Origin: Kitasatospora sp. NBC_01246
GTDB lineage: Bacteria > Actinomycetota > Actinomycetes > Streptomycetales > Streptomycetaceae
NCBI RefSeq assembly: GCF_036226505.1
Contig: NZ_CP108484.1
Coordinates: 4,092,001 to 4,156,000 of the forward strand
DNA length: 64,000 nucleotides
Direction of reading: 5' to 3'
Shown: one piece after another, positions 1 through 8,059 of the stretch
How the letters are laid out: every line of letters begins with the position of its first letter
How positions within the stretch are numbered: position 1 is the stretch's first letter
Made by a program: the position numbers and the translations under genes
The notes under the pieces: model-generated
Database searches by the model: none
Told to the model about the DNA's origin: nothing
Seen by the model: only the letters and a program-made list of their open reading frames with translations

Positions 1-416
1 CAGAGGTCCACCACTGCGGCGGCCCGCCGACCGGCCTCCGCCTCCACCGCGCGACGCCGCCGTCGGCGCCGCAAGGGAAGGAAGGCCAAGCCCGCGACCA
101 GCACCGGCACGGGCGAAGCCGTCACCTGGGCGACTCCCAGCCCGCCGGGCAGGAGGAGCAACTCCGGCGTCAGCCACTCCGGCCGTCGCGGCCGCGCGGC
201 CGAACCGGATCCGACCGCCTCGGGGCTCGACCAGGGCCACCGCCACCGGGGCATCGGCACGCCATCGCTCCCACCCCCTCCCCCACCCGTCCCACCGACG
301 AACAGGAGCCTGGACCGCCTGACTCCCACCACCTGGCGCTGGAGAGCGCTCCACCCCACCGTGGCCACCACACAGAGCATCGCCACCCAGCACAGCTCGA
401 CCTGATCTCTCGTCAT
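1..416 (-). CDS. tadB: TadB-like type II/IV secretion system F protein, N-terminal part
   Basis: Partial gene cut by the left window edge; about 138 N-terminal residues are present. The ATG at 416-414 follows the stop of a 37-residue peptide by 5 nt and has GGAG a short distance upstream. Residues about 8-20 form a hydrophobic segment. A Pro/Gly/Trp-rich linker follows, then a second hydrophobic stretch at about 92-116 and an Arg-rich cytoplasmic start (RRRRRRR) leading into a helix with AEAGRRAAAVVDL. This is how I remember actinobacterial TadB proteins, inner-membrane platform subunits of Tad pilus machines that work with the TadA ATPase. The family assignment rests mainly on its position directly after tadA, because the core F domain lies outside the window. 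Confidence 0.7.
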   Translation of the reverse strand, partial: MTRDQVELCWVAMLCVVATVGWSALQRQVVGVRRSRLLFVGGTGGGGGGSDGVPMPRWRWPWSSPEAVGSGSAARPRRPEWLTPELLLLPGGLGVAQVTASPVPVLVAGLAFLPLRRRRRRRAVEAEAGRRAAAVVDL

Positions 417-421
417 CCCGC

Positions 422-535
422 TCACTCCTTTCGCCGTTCACCCTTGCCGCGCCACAACCCCAGCAGCCCGGCCGCACCCACCGCGCACCCGCAGACCAGC
501 AGGCCGAACGCCACCTCGACCGCCCCCGGGATCAC
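422..535 (-). CDS. 37-residue hydrophobic peptide between tadA and tadB
   Basis: The GTG at 535-533 overlaps the tadA stop codon as GTGA, so translation is probably coupled. The frame runs 37 codons to TGA at 424-422, just before the tadB start. It has one hydrophobic segment (residues about 7-28, rich in Val, Gly, Ala and Leu) and a basic tail ending RRKE. I do not recognise a family. It could be a small membrane component, or the remnant of an N-terminal extension of tadB. Support is the overlap, the high third-position GC and the position; there is no homology evidence. Confidence 0.4.
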   Translation of the reverse strand: MIPGAVEVAFGLLVCGCAVGAAGLLGLWRGKGERRKE

Positions 536-1884
536 GACGGTCCGCCCGCGAGCGCCGCGCCCACCGCCACCCCGCGGGCCGCGAGCAGCCGCAGAAGCCG
601 CTCCCGGCCGGCTCCGGGCACGGTGGCCCCGCCCGCCGTGAACGCCACCGCCGCAGTCGTGACGGCCAGCCCGTCGCGGTCACCGGACAGCGTGTGGATC
701 TCGGCGACCCGGCGCCTCCCGGAGGCCGGATCCCGCACCAGGTGCACCACCACGTCCAGCGCCGCCCGGAGTTGGCTGTGCAGCGCCGCCCGGTCCAGCC
801 CCGCGAGCGAGCCGAGCGCCTCCAGCCTGACCGGGACGTCCGCCGCGGCGTTCGCGTGCACAGTGCCGCAGCCACCTTCGTGTCCGGTGTTCAAGGCGGC
901 CAGCAGGTCGGATACTTCGGCTCCGCGCACCTCCCCCACCACCAGTCGGTCGGGCCGCATCCGCAACGCCTGGCGGACCAGATCCCGCAGGGTCAGCTCA
1001 CCGAGGCCCTCCTGGTTGGGCGGTCGGCTCTGCAGCCGGACCACATGCGGATGGGCCGGTCGCAGCTCGGCGGAGTCCTCGACGACGACGATGCGCTCGC
1101 CGGGCCCGGCCAGCCCGAGCAACGCCGCCAACAGCGTGGTCTTGCCCGTGCCGGTTCCGCCGCTGATCAGCAGGGAGAGCCGGGCCCGCAGGATGCCTGC
1201 CAGCAGTTCGGCCCCGGCGGCGGGAAGCGCGCCACCGGCCACCAACTCGTCGAGCGTGAAAGGGCGGGGCCGGCAGACCCGCAGCGAGATGTGGGTGCAC
1301 CCGGCCGCGATCGGCGGCAGCACCGCGTGCAACCGGGTGCCGTCCGGCAAGCGGGCGTCCACCCAGGGCCGCGCGTCGTCGAGCCTGCGCCCGGCCGCCG
1401 TGGCGAGCCGGTGGGCCAGCCGACGGACCGCTTCGGCGTCGGCGAAGCGGACACCGGTGGCCCTGCGCAGACCGCCGCCCCGGTCGACCCAGACCTCGTC
1501 CGGCCCGTTGACGAGTACGTCCGTGACATCGGGCGCCGACAGCAGCCGGTCCAGCGGGCCCGCACCCACCAGCTCGGCGCGCAGCGAGCGCACGGTGTCG
1601 AGGACTTCGTCTCCGCCGAGCGGCGGCCGGGTCGCCCGGAGCGCCGCCGCGACGGACCCGGCGGTCGGCGCGGCGCCCGACTCGGCCAACCTGAGCCGCA
1701 CCGCGTCGACCAGCGCCGCCGTCCGCTCCTCCCGAGCCGTCCGCCCGTAGGGGGGCGGCTCGGGCCGCCGGCCGGACTCCGCCGGCCCGGCCGCCGTCAC
1801 CACGCTTCGCAGCGGCCGGCGCTCCCGCGCACCGAGGCTCCGCCCGGTGGCGTTCGCCCTTCCCGTACCTCCGAGACGAACCAT
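532..1884 (-). CDS. tadA: TadA/CpaF-type secretion ATPase
   Basis: A 450-residue ATPase of the type II/IV secretion superfamily that would power assembly or export by the Tad system at the cytoplasmic membrane face. Visible motifs in order: an N-terminal domain with VLVNGPDEVWVDR, the Walker A sequence SGGTGTGKTTLLAALL (about residues 240-255), the Asp box VVEDSAEL, a Walker B-type segment ending VVGEVRGAE, and the His box TGHEGGCGTVHA. The ATG overlaps the upstream stop by one base. The length is typical of actinobacterial CpaF proteins. The gene lies in a leftward operon between the Ssd/CpaE-like ATPase and tadB. Confidence 0.9.
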   Translation of the reverse strand: MVRLGGTGRANATGRSLGARERRPLRSVVTAAGPAESGRRPEPPPYGRTAREERTAALVDAVRLRLAESGAAPTAGSVAAALRATRPPLGGDEVLDTVRSLRAELVGAGPLDRLLSAPDVTDVLVNGPDEVWVDRGGGLRRATGVRFADAEAVRRLAHRLATAAGRRLDDARPWVDARLPDGTRLHAVLPPIAAGCTHISLRVCRPRPFTLDELVAGGALPAAGAELLAGILRARLSLLISGGTGTGKTTLLAALLGLAGPGERIVVVEDSAELRPAHPHVVRLQSRPPNQEGLGELTLRDLVRQALRMRPDRLVVGEVRGAEVSDLLAALNTGHEGGCGTVHANAAADVPVRLEALGSLAGLDRAALHSQLRAALDVVVHLVRDPASGRRRVAEIHTLSGDRDGLAVTTAAVAFTAGGATVPGAGRERLLRLLAARGVAVGAALAGGPS

Positions 1885-3008
1885 CAGTACACACCTCCGC
1901 CCACCGCCGGCACCGGCGGCAGCACCTCGTCCAGGAAGGTCTCGCAGAAACGCGCCAGCGGGCCCTCCGTACGGATCCCCGGCGGTACGCCCTGCTCGGC
2001 GTCGGCGGCCAGCCCGGGCTCCGGCTCCAACTCCCCCGCCAGGTGGAGCCGCAGCCCCTGCGCGATCCGGTGGGCCGGGAGCCCGAAGGGCCGCAGCGGG
2101 CGCACCACGGCCCGTACGTCGTGGAGCCGCATCCGGACGGATGCCGCGACCCGGTCGGCGGCCGCGACCGCGCGCAGTTCGGCCGGCACCACCAGGAGTG
2201 CCAGGTCGGACTGCTCCAGCGCCTGGCCGGCGGCCGGGTCGAGCCGGCGCGGCACGTCGACCACGACCAGCCCGCCCCTGCGCCGGGCGGCGGCCAGCAC
2301 GCTGCGCATGGCTTCGGGCGGCACGGCGAGCGTGTCGCCGCGGTCCCAGGACAGGCAGGAGAGCGAGGTCAGCCGTTTGAGCACCGGAAGCGCCTTCGCG
2401 AGTTCGGCGCCGCTGACCCGGCCCCGCGAACCGGCCAGGTCGGGCCAGCGCAGGCCGCCGGCCGTCTCACCGCCGAGCAGGATGTCGAGGCCGCCGCCCA
2501 GCGGATCGCCGTCGACGAGCATGGTCCGCCGGCCCGTGCGGGCGGCCGTGACCGCGAGCGCGCAGGCCAGGGTGGAGGCACCGGCCCCACCCCGGCCGCC
2601 GAGGACGGCGACGGTGAGCGCCGAGGTGCCGATGCCCTCGGTGGCGTCCGCGATCCGGTCGAGCAGCCAGGCCTCGGCGTCCGGCAGGAACAGCACGTGC
2701 TCGGCGCCGAGTTGGACGGCCCTGACCCAGATGCCCGGGTCGTCCAGGTCCAGCCCGAGCAGCAGTACCCCGGTGCGGCGGGGGAGCCCGGCACAGCGCT
2801 CGGCCTGGTCGTCCCCGACGAGTACGAGCGGTGTGCTCTCCCAGAGCCCGCGCGTCGGCGGGGCACCCCGGATCAGCTGCGGCTCGGTACCTGCGGCCGC
2901 GCACAGCCGCAGCAGGTGCTCGGCCAGGCCGTCGTCCTCGGTGACGACGAGCGGGCCGGTGGTCGCCGGGCCGTCCGCGGCGGCGTGGTCGGTGAGTGGT
3001 GTCGACAT
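1884..3008 (-). CDS. ssd: Ssd/CpaE-like septum-site-determining ParA-type ATPase
   Basis: A 374-residue protein of the MinD/ParA group found at the head of actinobacterial Tad clusters, where it is annotated as septum site determining protein. The P-loop reads LGGRGGAGAST near residue 130. The signature lysine of the deviant Walker A motif is not in its usual place and Ala occupies the GK position, as I remember for Ssd homologues, so ATP hydrolysis may be weak or absent. VDGDPLGGGLDILLGGE follows. The N-terminal 110 residues resemble a receiver-like domain (TEDDGLAEHLLRLCAAAG). I chose the ATG at 3008 because GGGGAGA lies 5-6 nt upstream; a longer in-frame start at 3137 would add a low-complexity basic tail without a good site. 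Confidence 0.85.
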   Translation of the reverse strand: MSTPLTDHAAADGPATTGPLVVTEDDGLAEHLLRLCAAAGTEPQLIRGAPPTRGLWESTPLVLVGDDQAERCAGLPRRTGVLLLGLDLDDPGIWVRAVQLGAEHVLFLPDAEAWLLDRIADATEGIGTSALTVAVLGGRGGAGASTLACALAVTAARTGRRTMLVDGDPLGGGLDILLGGETAGGLRWPDLAGSRGRVSGAELAKALPVLKRLTSLSCLSWDRGDTLAVPPEAMRSVLAAARRRGGLVVVDVPRRLDPAAGQALEQSDLALLVVPAELRAVAAADRVAASVRMRLHDVRAVVRPLRPFGLPAHRIAQGLRLHLAGELEPEPGLAADAEQGVPPGIRTEGPLARFCETFLDEVLPPVPAVGGGVY

Positions 3009-3180
3009 GACGGTCTCCCCTGTACGGCGCCCGTACCGCTCGCGCTGAGCGGTACGGGCGCGCATCCGGATGGACGCGGCGGGCGACCGCGCGGCCGGCC
3101 CCATGGGGCCCGACCGGCAACCGCTGCCGTGCATCACGGTGGGGGGTGATCCGGATTCCGTCAGCCCCGTTCCGATTCCC

Positions 3181-3206
3181 TGTGGACAACTCGGGGCTGT
3201 GGATAA
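3181..3206 (-). promoter_or_regulatory. two DnaA-box-like sites upstream of ssd
   Basis: TGTGGACAA (the complement of TTGTCCACA, the preferred streptomycete box) and TGTGGATAA (the complement of TTATCCACA, the E. coli-type box) lie 17 bp apart in the same orientation, about 175 bp upstream of the ssd start. Binding is inferred from sequence only. Confidence 0.4.
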
Positions 3207-3540
3207 CTTCGTTCACTCGGACAGGGGGCTATTGAGCAATGAATTGACGAAACGGGCTCACCGAGAAGAGTCGGAACATCACGCCGAGGCTGATCGGCCC
3301 GGCCTCCACCGAGGCCTCCCGAACACGCTCCGGGGTTCTTCGCGCGCTCTTCGAAGCATCCCGAGGGTGTCTTCGTAGGCAGGGGGCCCGGCGCACGGCA
3401 ACCCGAGCAACTGGCTACCGAGAGTGATGAAAGCGGACCGGTACACCCTCGATCCGACACCCCTTGTAGATCGCCACCGGGCCGGGCGCGGAATCCTCCG
3501 CAGCAGCCGTTCAAGCCCTGAAAATGGCCCCGGACGTGCG

Positions 3541-3573
3541 ACGACCCCCGCCGGGGGGGAGAGCGGGGGTCGT
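3541..3573. terminator. inverted repeat, possible terminator or regulatory hairpin
   Basis: Perfect 11-bp arms ACGACCCCCGC and GCGGGGGTCGT around an 11-nt G-rich loop. No gene ends immediately beside it, so its role is uncertain. Confidence 0.3.
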
Positions 3574-3738
3574 CTATCCACAGCCCGACTCGGGGGGGAG
3601 GAGCCGGACCGGGTTAGCACGGTCGCGAACGATCCGTGACTTCCATGGTGTACCCGAGCGGCCAGAAACACAAACCCGCGCGGCCATGAGTACGCCGAAT
3701 GGCGGGCTGTTTTCCAGCGCCCTCTATCCTCGGTTCCC

Positions 3739-4893
3739 GTGGACACCACCGAGAACGCCGACGAGTACGCCGACGAGTCCCCGGACTCCACCGCCGAGAC
3801 TGCCGAGATCGCCGAGACCATCGAGACCGCGGAGGCCGCGGAGTCCGCCGGGACGACCGGGACGACCGGGACCGCGGCGTCCTCGAAGTCCTCGGCGGCC
3901 ACCGGGACCAAGGGGGCGGCTGTCGAGAACAGCGACAACCCCGCGGCGGACGGGAAGGCGGCGGAGGGGGAGCGCGGGAACTCCGGCGCCGTCCCGGATT
4001 CCGCGGCGGCCGAGCAGGACGGCGCCACCGCGGCCGAGGAGCCCGGCGCTCCCGCGGCGGCCGGCCTGCCTGTCACCCGCACGCGCCCGACAGGCCCCAG
4101 GACTGCCGCCTTCTTCGACCTCGACAAGACCATCATCGCCAAGTCGAGCGCCCTGGCCTTCAGCCGGCCCTTCTACCAGGGCGGTCTGATCAACCGTCGG
4201 GCCGTCCTGCGCAGTGCTTACGCCCAGTTCGTCTTCCTGGTCGGCGGCGCGGACCACGACCAGATGGAGAAGATGCGCGAGTACCTCTCCGCGCTCACCC
4301 GGGGCTGGAACGTCCAGCAGGTCCGCGAGATCGTCGCCGAGACCCTGCACAACCTCATCGACCCGATCATCTACGACGAGGCCGCCTCGCTGATCGAGCA
4401 GCACCATGCCGCCGGGCGCGACGTGGTCATCGTCAGCAGCTCCGGCTCCGAGGTGGTCGAGCCGATCGGCGCACTTCTCGGCGCGGACCACGTGATCGCC
4501 ACCCGGCTGAAGATCGAGGACGGCCGGTACACCGGCGAGATCGACTACTACGCCTATGCCGAGAACAAGGCCGCCGCCATCCGGGAGTTGGCCGAGGTCG
4601 AGGGGTACGACCTCGCCCAGTGCTACGCCTACAGCGACTCCTCGACGGACCTGCCGCTGTTGGAGGCCGTGGGCCACCCGTCCGCCGTCAACCCGGACCG
4701 GGCACTGCGCAAGGAGGCGGTGGCCCGCGAGTGGCCGGTGCTGGTCTTCGACCGTCCGGTGGAACTGCGGCGCCGGCTCCCGGAATTCTCCGCGCCGAGC
4801 GGCTCGGTACTGACGGCGGTGGCGTTCGGCGCCGCGGCACTGACCGCCGGTGTGATCTGGTACGTGGCGCGCCGCCGCCGTCCGGCGGCCTGA
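3739..4893 (+). CDS. HAD-IB (SerB-like) phosphatase family protein with acidic N-terminal tail and C-terminal membrane anchor
   Basis: A 384-residue protein. Residues about 1-115 are low-complexity Glu/Ala/Thr/Asp-rich sequence. The HAD domain follows with motif I FFDLDKTII (nucleophile Asp near 127), motif II IVSSSGSE, and motifs III/IV around ENKAAAI and YSDSSTDLPLLE. These fit subclass IB hydrolases such as phosphoserine phosphatase and lipid-phosphate phosphatases. Residues about 356-377 form one membrane segment followed by RRRRP, so the catalytic domain probably sits on the cytoplasmic face. The start is GTG at 3739 with no strong Shine-Dalgarno; a later start would remove only the disordered tail. 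The substrate is unknown. Confidence 0.85.
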   Translation: MDTTENADEYADESPDSTAETAEIAETIETAEAAESAGTTGTTGTAASSKSSAATGTKGAAVENSDNPAADGKAAEGERGNSGAVPDSAAAEQDGATAAEEPGAPAAAGLPVTRTRPTGPRTAAFFDLDKTIIAKSSALAFSRPFYQGGLINRRAVLRSAYAQFVFLVGGADHDQMEKMREYLSALTRGWNVQQVREIVAETLHNLIDPIIYDEAASLIEQHHAAGRDVVIVSSSGSEVVEPIGALLGADHVIATRLKIEDGRYTGEIDYYAYAENKAAAIRELAEVEGYDLAQCYAYSDSSTDLPLLEAVGHPSAVNPDRALRKEAVAREWPVLVFDRPVELRRRLPEFSAPSGSVLTAVAFGAAALTAGVIWYVARRRRPAA

Positions 4894-5429
4894 GGGCGCG
4901 TGGCCGGCGGCCGGCGCACCGGGTGGGCTGACACTCGGCCCGTGCGCCGGGCGCCTGCCGCTCGCGCCGTCCCGGCCTGCCGAAAGCAGCTCCCCCAAAG
5001 AGGTACTTACCCAGGCCCTTCGGATAGAACGGGCAAAAGCCGAAGACTTCTCGATTCGGGTTCCCCTTTCCCCCGAAACGCGATACAAAGGAAGCACGGC
5101 CCGCGAGACCCGGTACAGGACCGAAGAGGTCAAACCGACAACGCAGTTCAGGCCCCACGGACCGCACGTACAGATAGTCGAGCACCCACATGCAGCCGAC
5201 CCGCTGTCGGGCCGCCGCACCAGACGAACGGGCAGGATCCCCGTCTGATGGGCACTTCCGGTGCATGCATGGTCACCCGGCACCTGTACCAGCGGCGGCA
5301 CCCAGGCAGGATCGGGTGCCGCCGCATCCTCGCTCTCACCGCCCGACGAACCGCCCGCGTCGCCGAAGCCGGCCGACCCCGCCGGGTCCGGCCGGGCGCG
5401 CGCCCGGCCGGACCGCGCCCCCGGACCGG
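4894..5429. other. 536-bp convergent intergenic region
   Basis: Between two converging genes. I see no supported gene. GC falls visibly at about 5030-5260. The only clear structure is the perfect hairpin at 5292-5325. A small RNA cannot be excluded from sequence alone. Confidence 0.4.
5292..5325. terminator. bidirectional terminator hairpin
   Basis: Arms GCGGCGGCACCC and GGGTGCCGCCGC pair perfectly over 12 bp around a 10-nt loop, between the converging HAD and Fic-like genes. Confidence 0.6.
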
Positions 5430-6323
5430 TCAGACCATGCCGCGCTGCATCGCCTCGCAGACCGCCGTGCTCTCCCGCACGCCCAGCCGCAACGCCCGGC
5501 CGCAGTGGCCGATCCAGGCCGCCAGGCCGTCCGGTGTGCCCGCCAGGTAGCCGGCCAGCGCGCGCCGGTAGGTGTCCGTGCCGAGTTCCGCGAAACCGAC
5601 CTCGGCCGGGCAGATCGACTTCGGGTCGAGCCCCTCGGCGATCAGGACGATCCGCTGCGCGGCGCGCGCGATCACACCGTTGTATGAGCCGAACGGACGC
5701 AGCGCCAACAGCTCCCCGTGCACCACCGAGGCCACCACCAGGGCCGGCGTCCCGACGCCCTGGCCCTCGGCGCGGGCGATCAGCAGCCGGGAGAGCTGGT
5801 CCAGCCGGGCGGCGACCTCCTCGGCCCCGGGCGCCGGTGGCGGTTCGACCGCCGGCCCGGCCGGAGCCGCCTCCACCTCGACGCTCTCCACCGGCTTGAG
5901 TTCCAGCGGGAACAGGTCTTCCACACCCTCCCCGGCCCGCCTCGGCCGACCCGCCGCGGGGTCGGCGTCCCCGACCGCCAGCAGGTGCAGCCGGGCCAGC
6001 ACCTGGAGCGGCGAGTGCCGCCAGACGCTCAGCAGCTGACCGGCCTCGGCCGCGATCCGCAGCGCGGCGCCGACGGTGCGGGACTCCTCGTCGGCGCTGA
6101 AGTCGCTGCGGCGCCGGACCTCCTCCAGCGGCCAGTCCGCCCCGGCCAGCGCCGCCGAGGCGCGGGCCCCGCGCAGCGCGGCTTCGGAGGTGACCTCGGC
6201 CGCGCGGCGGCGCATCACCCGGTGGCCGTAGAGCCGGTCGACGGCCTTGCGCACCTCGGCCACCGCGTCGGGCACCCCGGGGAGCTGGGCCAGCGGGGCG
6301 AGGGGATCTGTTCCTGTGCTCAC
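5430..6323 (-). CDS. Fic-like domain protein with degenerate active-site motif (often annotated oxidoreductase)
   Basis: A 297-residue protein. The C-terminal half carries HGELLALRPFGSYNGVIARA, which aligns with the Fic signature HPFx(D/E)GNGRxxR but has Arg (about residue 209) in place of the catalytic His and lacks the GNGR arginine, while Phe, Asn, Gly and a distal Arg remain. If the Fic fold is right, classical AMP transfer is unlikely. I recall streptomycete homologues annotated as oxidoreductases without biochemical support. The ATG at 6323 gives the natural N-terminus MSTGTDPLAPL. The gene is divergent from the P-loop ATPase gene at 6591, leaving a 267-bp promoter region. Confidence 0.65.
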   Translation of the reverse strand: MSTGTDPLAPLAQLPGVPDAVAEVRKAVDRLYGHRVMRRRAAEVTSEAALRGARASAALAGADWPLEEVRRRSDFSADEESRTVGAALRIAAEAGQLLSVWRHSPLQVLARLHLLAVGDADPAAGRPRRAGEGVEDLFPLELKPVESVEVEAAPAGPAVEPPPAPGAEEVAARLDQLSRLLIARAEGQGVGTPALVVASVVHGELLALRPFGSYNGVIARAAQRIVLIAEGLDPKSICPAEVGFAELGTDTYRRALAGYLAGTPDGLAAWIGHCGRALRLGVRESTAVCEAMQRGMV

Positions 6324-6590
6324 CTACCCGAGAGTAATGAACGAGGGCCCCCTCCCGGAACAGCAACCCCGCATCACCCGTTCGAGGCAATCCTCACTTC
6401 CCTCCGCCGGTGAACCCGAAACCACGGATAGCATGGCCACTATCGGAGACGATAACGATTTCCAATTCAGGAAATCGTCGGCCTCGGCGCAGTGCGGACG
6501 CGACCCGGAAGGGACGCGCGGAGCGGCCCGGCAGAGGCCCCGAGCAGGCGGCCCCGAGATCGGGCCCCAGAGCGAGAGCGGGAGTCCCAG

Positions 6591-7583
6591 TTGAAGATCG
6601 CCTTCGTCGGCAAGGGCGGCAGCGGCAAGACCACGCTGTCCTCGCTGTTCATCCGCCACCTGGCCGCCGCGGGGCGCCCGGTCATCGCCGTCGACGCCGA
6701 CATCAACCAGCACCTCGGCCCCGCGCTCGGCCTGACGGACGCTCAGGCGGCGGAGCTGCCGTCGCTCGGCGCCCACCTGCCGGAGATCAAGGAGTACCTG
6801 CGCGGCGACAATCCGCTGATCCGGTCCGCCGAGGAGATGATCAAGACCACGCCGCCCGGCCGCGGTTCGCGCCTGCTGCGGATCGTCGAGGAGAACCCGG
6901 TGTACGCGGCCTGCGCCCGTCCGATCGCGCTCGACGAGGGGTCCGTACGACTGCTGGCCACCGGCGCCTTCACGGAGGAGGACCTCGGGGTGGCCTGCTA
7001 CCACTCCAAGGTCGGCGCGGTCGAGCTGCTGCTCAACCACCTGGTGGACGGCCGGGACGAGTACCTGGTCACCGATATGACGGCGGGCTCGGACTCGTTC
7101 GCCTCCGGGCTGTTCACCCGCTTCGACCTGACCTTCCTGGTGGCCGAGCCGACCCGCAAGGGCGTCTCGGTGTACCGCCAGTACAAGGACTACGCCCGGG
7201 ACTTCGGCGTCCGGCTGCGCGTGGTCGGCAACAAGGTGCAGAGCGCCGAGGACCTGGAGTTCCTGCGCGCCGAGGTCGGCGACGACCTGCTGACCACCTT
7301 CGGGCAGTCCGACTGGGTGCGCCGGCTGGAGCGCGGCGCCGAGCCTCCGCTGCGCGCCCTGGAGCCGGGCAACCGCGCCGTGCTGGAGCAGCTGCGCGCC
7401 GAGGCCGACGCCGCTCACGAGCGGCGGGACGCCCTCCGCTACACCGAGCAGGCCGTCCTCTTCCACCTCCGCAACGCGGAGAGCTGGGCCAACGCCAAGG
7501 TCGGCATCGACCTCGCCACCCAGGTGGACGGCGACTTCGTGCTCGGCGGCCAGCGGCCCGCCCCGGCGGGCGCCCACGCCTGA
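6591..7583 (+). CDS. CooC/ParA-type P-loop ATP-binding protein
   Basis: A 330-residue SIMIBI-class ATPase. It opens with KIAFVGKGGSGKTTLSSLF, a deviant Walker A with both signature lysines. VDADINQHLG and DMTAGSDSF correspond to switch regions. This resembles CooC-like nickel-insertion ATPases and related MinD-like proteins; the cargo is unknown. The TTG at 6591 is preferred because GGGAG lies 6 nt upstream and the P-loop then begins at residue 2, as in relatives. A longer frame from 6492 has no ribosome site and reads as unstructured Arg/Pro sequence. It is a single gene followed by a strong hairpin. Confidence 0.85.
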   Translation: MKIAFVGKGGSGKTTLSSLFIRHLAAAGRPVIAVDADINQHLGPALGLTDAQAAELPSLGAHLPEIKEYLRGDNPLIRSAEEMIKTTPPGRGSRLLRIVEENPVYAACARPIALDEGSVRLLATGAFTEEDLGVACYHSKVGAVELLLNHLVDGRDEYLVTDMTAGSDSFASGLFTRFDLTFLVAEPTRKGVSVYRQYKDYARDFGVRLRVVGNKVQSAEDLEFLRAEVGDDLLTTFGQSDWVRRLERGAEPPLRALEPGNRAVLEQLRAEADAAHERRDALRYTEQAVLFHLRNAESWANAKVGIDLATQVDGDFVLGGQRPAPAGAHA

Positions 7584-8059
7584 AGGCTGATCCCGCCCCA
7601 CCCTCGGACGCCGCGCCGGAGCGCGTCCCGGTCGCACGCCCGCCCCGCCGCCGCCCATGGGCCATGGCTTCCCCCGCCCCCGGGGAAGCCACGGCCCATT
7701 TGCGCGTGTTCGACGCCGCCACGGGCGCCACCAGCAGATTTCCGTCCGTTCGAACACCACCCAATGGGGTGAATCAAGGGCGCTGGACCTACCGCCCGAG
7801 ATGACGCTGTGCAAAGCTTTCATTACCCTCGGTTTACCGAGTCTTGATGGTCCTCTCTGCGGCCTGGTCCTCCCCGGCTTCTTCGAGGCCCCTTGATGGT
7901 CCACGGCCCGGCCGGTGACACCCGCAATCCCCGCCGCGCCCCACGCCATCCCGCCACACCGTCGCGACCCACGACAGCCGATCCGACTCCCCGAGCCCCC
8001 ACAACCGGACTCACCACCGGACCTGACTGCGTTCGTTCCCCCGGACAGACGGGAAGACA
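7584..8059. other. 476-bp intergenic region
   Basis: No supported gene. It contains the hairpin at 7657-7699 and a lower-GC stretch at about 7730-7900 in which CTTGATGGTCC occurs twice, about 50 bp apart. This probably includes the promoter of the downstream transporter gene. Confidence 0.4.
7657..7699 (+). terminator. terminator after the ParA-type ATPase gene
   Basis: 18-nt arms (7657-7674 and 7682-7699) pair at 17 of 18 positions around a 7-nt C-rich loop, 74 nt after the stop codon. Confidence 0.6.

Larger units (their letters stand above)
3009..3738. other. 730-bp divergent intergenic region with three DnaA-box-like sites
   Basis: No frame here has convincing coding character. The region separates the leftward Tad operon from the rightward HAD gene. 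It contains TGTGGACAA (3181-3189), TGTGGATAA (3198-3206) and CTATCCACA (3574-3582), each matching the actinobacterial DnaA-box consensus, and an inverted repeat ACGACCCCCGC/GCGGGGGTCGT (3541-3551 with 3563-3573). Overall GC is slightly lower than in the flanking genes, as expected for promoters. Confidence 0.6.

Noticed and set aside
3724..6390. 888-codon open frame on the minus strand
   Set aside because: Antisense to the HAD gene and in another frame of the Fic-like gene; Arg/Gly/Ala-rich composition typical of non-coding frames in GC-rich DNA.
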